DNA from: Isoetes taiwanensis | Taxonomy: Eukaryota > Streptophyta > Lycopodiopsida > Isoetales > Isoetaceae | NCBI GenBank assembly: GCA_021234155.1 | Contig: JAJEKV010000035.1 | Span: 4,230,224-4,294,223, forward strand | Direction: 5' to 3' | Length of the DNA stretch: 64,000 bases | In this document: positions 59,283-64,000 of the stretch, piece after piece | Numbering within the stretch: position 1 is the stretch's first letter | Layout: each line of letters opens with the position of its first letter | The notes under the pieces: generated by a model | Databases searched by the model: none | The model's input: only the letters and a program-made list of their open reading frames with translations | What the model was told of the DNA's origin: nothing | Position numbers and translations under genes: made by a program

Positions 59283-61510
59283 ATGGCTCCACGAAGAGCT
59301 ACTGAGAATGGTGAAATTGGTTCTGAACAGGAGACTCATGTGCCAACCCATTCCCAAAATTATCCGCCATTTCCTTGTCACATTGAAGTTAACATGCCAG
59401 TTTCCCAGCCTATGTTTGATGCTACTAAGAATCCGCAGGAATTTTTGCAGGTCTTTGAGGAATATTACGCAGAGCATGGGAGAAAGAGGTGACATCATCT
59501 CGATTTTTGAAAAAAACATGAAAGGGGAGGAACCAAATATGTGGTTTAAGTACATGAGAAGCTGCAACGTCTCCTCATAGAAAACAATGGTCCAGAACTT
59601 TATAGAAAGGTTTGGTGTTCCTACAACTTGTGGTAATCTTATTGATGAATTGCCTCTCTTTAGTATTAAAAAGAGAGAAAGTGTCCCAGCTTATGTAGAG
59701 CGATTTAATGCCTACCTCTTGAAATGCCAGCAGGCTCAATTAGAACATCCTACTGCACATCTAGTTCATTACTTCATCTTAGAACTGAAACCCCAGTTCA
59801 AGATCTATAGGAAATTGTTGAAACATGAGGATACATGAGAATTAGATTCAATTCATAAGGCATTTGCCAAGGCCATCTCTATTGCAAAAAATATTATCTC
59901 GCTGCCAGAAGAAGACCATCCTTCATACCCTCAGGAGGCTTTCTATCCAGATTGGGAACAAGAACCTTCTGCTCAACCAGTCTATACAGTTTCTAAAGAG
60001 AAAAGGGTTAGATTTGAAGATGAAGTGAGGGCAGAAATAACTAGTTACAGAAACCCTGTTGGACGTATCGAAACAACTTGCAGAAGTTCTTAAAGGTCAG
60101 AATGTCTTGCCAACAAATACTGCTAATGCCGCATGCACGATTTGTCAAAGAACTAATCATTCAGACAATACGTGCTTTCTAAGACCTTGCCCAAAATGTG
60201 CTAAAAGAGGACATTATGGACGAGAGTGTCCTCAATGTTCCTTTTGTAAACAGATTGGTCGCACTGACCTTAAATGTAGTGTCAATGAGTATTTTGTTAA
60301 ACAAGAAGCAGAGAAGCAGGCCTCTAGCAGTTCTATTCGGTTTATAGAGGTACAAGCAGATGACACAACGGAGGAAGTGTTGGCTGTCTAGACCAGAAGA
60401 AAAACTCCAGTATCACCAACGGATACACAGGTACCTGCTGAACCGTACATTCCGCTTCCTCCTAGCAAAAAATTTCTGCCCAAGGAGATGGATGATCTTG
60501 ATATTCTGCTAAAAAACTCTAAAATATCTATTGATCTGCTTACACTTCTTCGGATTGCACCCCGGTTTAGGGAAAAGGTGTTGAGGGATATGCTACCACA
60601 TGAAGATGCTAGTAGTCATTTGGTGTTGCCACAAACAGACGATGACCCTGGCATATTCTTTTGTGAAGCTACCATAAATAGTTCTTCTCTTTCTAATGTT
60701 ATCTTAGACAGTGGGTCTGGATTGAACGTAATGCCTTATCATGTTCTCAAAAGGCTTAAGCTGCAGATAAATAAACCCACTCCCCTCATGTTGAAGAGTT
60801 TTTCTAATCAAAAGGTTCGCCCAATGGGGCTCATCACTGGTCTGCAAGTCTACTGATTTTGTGGTTATAGCTTTTGCTCAAGAAGACGAGGATGAAGTCT
60901 ACGACCTCTTGCTAGGAAGAAGATGGATGAAGACTGTTGATGCTCGGCCAATCTGATGTACTATTTCAGACGGTCAGACCACTGCTACCCTTTATAATAA
61001 GGATGGAAACTTATCTGCCAGTCCACAAGTAAATCTGATAGACAAAATTTTGGTACCAGAAAGTTTAAGGTGCTATTCTCTAATGCCTCATCATATAGCC
61101 GCTCATTATTCATCTCTTATTCTTGAACATGCCAGCCAAGAACCAGTCCTTTCTAAAGCCTATTTGTGGTTTGATAGAGGAATCTCTAGGAGATTGAATG
61201 TGGCTACCGCAGGTGCTATTCTCAAGGATACTAACTATAAGGTGATAGCTACTATAGGCAGGATCCATTCATCTATTACATCCAAGAGTACCAGGCCCTT
61301 CTAGCTGGAATTGGTGAAGCCATAGCTTTGAATATTTCCCATTTGACAATTTTTGTTGATTCACTTCTAGTTTGTCAACAAGTCCAAGGGAAATTTCAAG
61401 CGAAAAATAAGGACATGGAGATGCTTAGAAATAAGATATTGGAGAAACTTTCACTATTCACTTCTTGGGAAATTGTGCATGTCAATAGGGAATTCAACCA
61501 AGAAGCATAA
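59283..61510 (+). mobile_element. Degenerate LTR-retroelement: Gag, protease and RNase H, no RT or integrase seen
   Basis: Gag starts at ATG 59283 (MAPRRATENGEIGSEQETHV). Capsid-like residues FIERFGVPTTCGNLIDELPL and VPAYVERFNAYLLKCQ occur at 59587-59838. Zinc-knuckle-like cysteines CTICQRTNHSDNTC and CPKCAKRGHYGREC lie at about 60136-60232. The retropepsin is at 60630-60840 (NVILDSGSGLNVMPYHVLKR), with its C-terminal part YDLLLGRRWMKTVDARP at 60900-60950. The frame then leads through a linker into an RNase H of the RVT_3 type (AGAILKDTNYKVIATIGR; EYQALLAGIGEAIALN; LTIFVDSLLVCQQVQGKFQA; VHVNREFNQEA) ending near 61510. Stops and frameshifts occur throughout. LTRs and a primer site were not identified with certainty. 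The CAGCAG-rich RT and integrase space is absent, not merely shifted. Confidence 0.8.
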
Positions 61511-61774
61511 TTTCATTAATTGTGGACTTTGCCTAAGTCCATATGACTCCCAAATGGACCCGATTTTTTAGAATATAAGGTTTTATTTAGTAGAATGATG
61601 CAAAATTTTGAAATGCGTGCAGGTAGGTGAGATAGCAGGCCTTGTATCTATTAAGCCAAAAAAGTGCCAACCGAGTTTGTGTCTCGCCCAAGCGCCTTCT
61701 GTAGATGTGGTCTCGCCACAGCAGCCGGCATTCGCAAATCTGCATAGTGTAGATTCATAGTCGTGCCAGTCAGA
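61511..61774. other. Flank between the retroelement and the 167-aa ORF
   Basis: No feature recognised; may contain the element's 3' end. Confidence 0.3.
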
Positions 61775-62278
61775 ATGGTCCGAACCAGGCGCAGCGATGG
61801 ATTCACAATGAACGAAATGCAGTGCCATATCGCCGAGCCAATATTAGCTCATGCGAATCAGCTTCAGGTTGAGGTGCAGAACGAGATAAACCAAAATGGC
61901 ACAGAAGAAATGAGACACCAACTCCGGAAGCTCCTTCGTCGTGGAGAGTTGATGAAGGATGGCGATGAGCCCGATCACCTCAGCAGGGTAGAGCTGGAAG
62001 GCTGCTTGATTTCCTTGAAACGCCATATTTACAGGGCAGAAGCTCTGAAGAGGTTGCTGAAAATGGAGGATGTTTGGCTGCACAACAGTTTCCGGTCGTT
62101 ATTTAAGAAGCTTTACAAGAAGGAAAAGAGGCAGCGTGTGGCTTTGGTAACGAAACTCATCCTCAGCACTCCCTATCCGATGGGAGAATTGGATGACTGG
62201 CTGGATCTGTATAGCCGACAAGCCATAACAGAGTTCCAACTGGGGGATCTAATTGCGGTGGAACTGGATATTGACTGA
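61775..62278 (+). CDS. Hypothetical protein, 167 aa
   Basis: Single-exon ORF from the first ATG (MVRTRRSDGFTMNEMQ) to the TGA at 62276. It is mostly helical and charged (LRKLLRRGELMKDGDEPDHL; LKRHIYRAEALKRLLKMEDV; SLFKKLYKKEKRQRVALVTK), with an acidic end (DLIAVELDID). I do not recognise the family. It converges with small gene A and shares the intergenic palindrome cluster with it. No TATA box is evident upstream. No introns or disabling mutations are visible. Confidence 0.5.
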   Translation: MVRTRRSDGFTMNEMQCHIAEPILAHANQLQVEVQNEINQNGTEEMRHQLRKLLRRGELMKDGDEPDHLSRVELEGCLISLKRHIYRAEALKRLLKMEDVWLHNSFRSLFKKLYKKEKRQRVALVTKLILSTPYPMGELDDWLDLYSRQAITEFQLGDLIAVELDID

Positions 62279-62490
62279 AACGTCCATGTTTAATATTATC
62301 TATTATTATCTATTATCTTTCTGTTCAACTATCTCTTTCGAGGCATGTTGTTTAGTTGATATTATTATCTACGTAATCCATCCATGTACTCCATTCCTAT
62401 ATGAATAGAATGGTTTTGTCTACATTGAGAACAGCCCATGACGTGCAATTTCTGAATAGTAATATCTTGTTTCATCGAGGCCTCCTGAGG

Positions 62491-62662
62491 AAATTGGGCG
62501 CCCGCCCACTTTCCTTCCAGATGAAATTGGGCGCCCGCCCAGTTTCCTTCGGGAATAGTCTCCCCCAGAAATTGGGCGCCCGCCCACTTTGCCCTTCAGA
62601 TGGCTTGAAGATAGTTTCATGAAGGCTTCCGCTTTCAGGAAAATTGGGCGCCCGCCCACTTT
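62491..62662. repeat. Four 22-bp inverted repeats (AAATTGGGCG/CGCCCACTTT)
   Basis: Copies at 62491-62512, 62524-62545, 62569-62590 and 62641-62662, all in the same orientation. Left arm AAATTGGGCG, centre CC, right arm CGCCCACTTT or CGCCCAGTTT. Spacers are unrelated except CCTTCxxG words after the repeats. They sit between the stop of the 167-aa ORF and the stop of small gene A. Confidence 0.95.
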
Positions 62663-62782
62663 CCTTCTTGTAGGCAAAAGGAAACGTAGATCAGAACCGA
62701 AGATAAGAACTGAAAGATAACAACTGAATCATGCACAACACAGTTACATCATCATATCATATAAAGTTATGAAATACATGAC

Positions 62783-63016
62783 TCATAGATTGTAATTATT
62801 GGTGCTTCTATTAATCTCAAAAGCCATGCGCTCCGGAACCCACACAATATGGATAGTAACATGATACTCGCCGGGGGAGTCTTCCTTTCGACCAGTAGCT
62901 ATACCATACAGCCAGGGATCGAGGGAGATTCCTTTGGACTCGCAGGCATGAAGATCGTCAAAGGTCATAAGGCAAGTGAGGGTGTCAAGATGGGACCTCG
63001 GAAGACGGCGAGACAT
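62783..63016 (-). CDS. Small gene A, novel paralogous family, 77 aa
   Basis: ATG at 63016 (MSRRLPRSHLDTLTCLMTFD). The longer frame upstream has no ATG. Conserved features with genes B and C are C-x-[ML]-x-[FYH]-[DNE]-[DN]-[LIF]-x-x-C, then a GISLDPWL block, and a second half TIHIVWVPERMAFEIN with H-[IL]-x-W. No signal peptide or membrane segment. A TATAAATA on the minus strand (63059-63052) lies 43 bp before the ATG. It is divergent from gene C with 154 bp between the start codons. Function unknown. The family does not resemble anything I can name. Confidence 0.6.
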   Translation of the reverse strand: MSRRLPRSHLDTLTCLMTFDDLHACESKGISLDPWLYGIATGRKEDSPGEYHVTIHIVWVPERMAFEINRSTNNYNL

Positions 63017-63098
63017 GGCAAAGGAATGTGTTGTGCCCTCGAATGCGGCTATATTTATATGAGTAGTATGTATATGCAATAATCTTTGCGTACAATAC

Positions 63099-63125
63099 CA
63101 TCAATAATTACGGTGGGTATAAATA
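63099..63125 (+). promoter_or_regulatory. Upstream box CATCAATAATT plus TATAAATA for small gene C
   Basis: CATCAATAATT (63099-63109), 8 bases, then TATAAATA (63118-63125), 46 bp before the gene C ATG. The same box-spacer-TATA order precedes gene B. Confidence 0.65.
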
Positions 63126-63170
63126 TATCTCAAACCAATTTCGTCCATCAAATTTGGCCTTCGTCTAGCC

Positions 63171-63381
63171 ATGTGGTCTCATTCTGGTCCTGAACGTGAT
63201 TCCATCACCTGCAAGATGAATCACGAAAACTTCAAGCAGTGCCGCGAGCGAGAGATACCCTTGGAAGACTGGAAGACCTGATCCCTTCGATGTTATCATC
63301 CATCTGATATGGAACAGAGAGCATCAAATGTACATGATAGAGAAGATCGCTGGGGTGCCCGACTCAGAAGAGTCGCCCTAA
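63171..63381 (+). pseudogene. Small gene C, third paralogue with a single-base frameshift
   Basis: ATG 63171 (MWSHSGPERDSITCKMNHEN) continues FKQCREREIPLEDWKT and reaches a TGA. A one-base shift there opens DPFDVIIHLIWNREHQMYMI to a TAA at 63379-63381. Joined in register, the two halves align along the whole length of genes A and B (C-x-M-x-H-E-N-F-x-x-C; PLEDW for SLDPW; VIIHLIW for TIHIVW and VVHLYW). It keeps its TATA box, so inactivation is recent, or the shift is a sequence error. Confidence 0.6.
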
Positions 63382-63485
63382 ATGAACGCTTGTCATCTTC
63401 TTGTAATCAGACTGTAATCATGTATGAGATAAAGTATTAGTACAACTTGTCTTCTATATGTGCAACTTGTCCAACAGATCCCGTG

Positions 63486-63580
63486 AAATTGGGCGCCCGC
63501 CCACTTTGCCCTAGAATGGTTCCCCTTTGAATGCGCATAGTTAATGGTACGCGAAATTGGGCGCCCGCCCAATTTCGCGT
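63486..63580. repeat. Two further 22-bp inverted repeats, one extended to 15-bp arms
   Basis: 63486-63507 has arms AAATTGGGCG and CGCCCACTTT. 63549-63580 has perfect arms ACGCGAAATTGGGCG and CGCCCAATTTCGCGT around CC. Both lie between the stop of gene C and the promoter of gene B. Confidence 0.95.
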
Positions 63581-63640
63581 GGCTGTACAGGTATACCGCA
63601 TACGGTCAGTACTGGCGCTAGGATGTACGCCAATAATTGA

Positions 63641-63668
63641 CATCAATAATTTCTCACCACTATAAAAG
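63641..63668 (+). promoter_or_regulatory. Upstream box CATCAATAATT plus TATAAAAG for small gene B
   Basis: CATCAATAATT (63641-63651), 9 bases, TATAAAAG (63661-63668). The ATG at 63692 is only 31 bp after the TATA start, so the leader must be nearly absent if this TATA is used. Confidence 0.65.
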
Positions 63669-63691
63669 CAGCTCCACTGCATTCATCTCTC

Positions 63692-63934
63692 ATGGCTTCC
63701 TTGCCGGATCGTCCGGAGAACATCCGATCCTTCAAGTGCTACTTAAGCTACAACGATATTAACCAGTGCTATATGACTGGTGTTAGTCTTGATCCATGGC
63801 TCCAGTCCAAAGCAGATGGACCTGCGAGTGCTTGCAGGAAGCTCACTCGTGTTGTGGTCCACCTGTATTGGCTTCCTGATCAGCAGATCTTTGAGTTGAA
63901 TGGCATCGCCTTGGCAGGCGTTGACGACGAGTGA
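63692..63934 (+). CDS. Small gene B, novel paralogous family, 80 aa
   Basis: Single ORF MASLPDRPENIRSFKCYLSY … DINQCYMTGVSLDPWLQS … RVVVHLYWLPDQQIFELN, ending GVDDE. It aligns with small gene A (SLDPWL identical, both cysteines kept, H-x-x-W then a F-E-[IL]-N end) and with gene C. It is open and has a clear upstream promoter. Function unknown. The length and lack of introns are shared by all three. Confidence 0.65.
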   Translation: MASLPDRPENIRSFKCYLSYNDINQCYMTGVSLDPWLQSKADGPASACRKLTRVVVHLYWLPDQQIFELNGIALAGVDDE

Positions 63935-64000
63935 ATCGTTGTAGACTCGGATATGATAATGTACCTGACAAGGATATAATAATGTTGTAAGGATGTAATA

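Noticed and set aside
62491-63580. CRISPR-like array of 22-bp repeats
   Set aside because: Only six copies with irregular spacing of 11 to over 800 bp, in plant nuclear DNA; no cas genes. The repeats are palindromes in intergenic space.

Overview
This is nuclear DNA from a land plant, and probably not a flowering plant. The one intact cellular gene is a 28-exon exportin-7 orthologue of the plant type with GT-AG introns, and there are broken pieces of other eukaryotic genes: choline kinase, a TM9SF/EMP70 transporter and the ALG6 glucosyltransferase. The remainder is mostly decayed mobile DNA. Several LINEs carry microsatellite-like 3' tails, and a DUF8039-type transposon protein is present. 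Together these suggest a fern, lycophyte or bryophyte, but the species cannot be fixed from the sequence alone.

Layout. 0-6 kb: a GTTAAG-rich repeat, a (GATA)44 tract that is the tail of a 5'-truncated LINE (minus strand), a choline-kinase exon remnant and unassigned sequence. 6-9 kb: simple repeats and a small cysteine-rich ORF. 9.5-15 kb: a nearly full-length LINE of the same family (plus strand) with ORF1 and ORF2, broken by stops and frameshifts. 15.4-18.2 kb: two further degenerate LINEs abutting head to tail-end. 18.7-19.6 kb: a TM9SF pseudogene exon. 20.06-35.55 kb: four tandemly duplicated units of 2.5-6.1 kb that carry LINE 3' ends and ALG6 exon fragments. Two younger insertions have empty sites in sister units. 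36.99-46.1 kb: exportin-7. 47-50 kb: a TIR-like element and a miniature LTR retrotransposon with a tRNA-iMet primer site. 50.5-55.2 kb (minus): a spliced gene for a ParB-like plus degenerate beta-class DNA-methylase-like protein. 56.1-58.4 kb (plus): a divergently oriented transposon-type gene. 59.3-61.5 kb: a decayed LTR-retroelement with Gag, protease and RNase H but no visible RT or integrase. 61.8-64 kb: a 167-aa ORF and three paralogous small genes of an unrecognised family.

Most unusual is the 50-64 kb region. Two sets of 22-bp inverted repeats share one architecture: AAA-TTT ends, 10-nt arms, a 2-nt centre and a GGCGCC-containing core. One set lies in introns and flanks of the divergent ParB/methylase-like and DUF8039-type genes. 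The other lies in the 3' intergenic spaces of the small-gene cluster, whose members also share an upstream box and a TATA element. Whether these are one system, for example a mobile element with its own binding sites, is inference.
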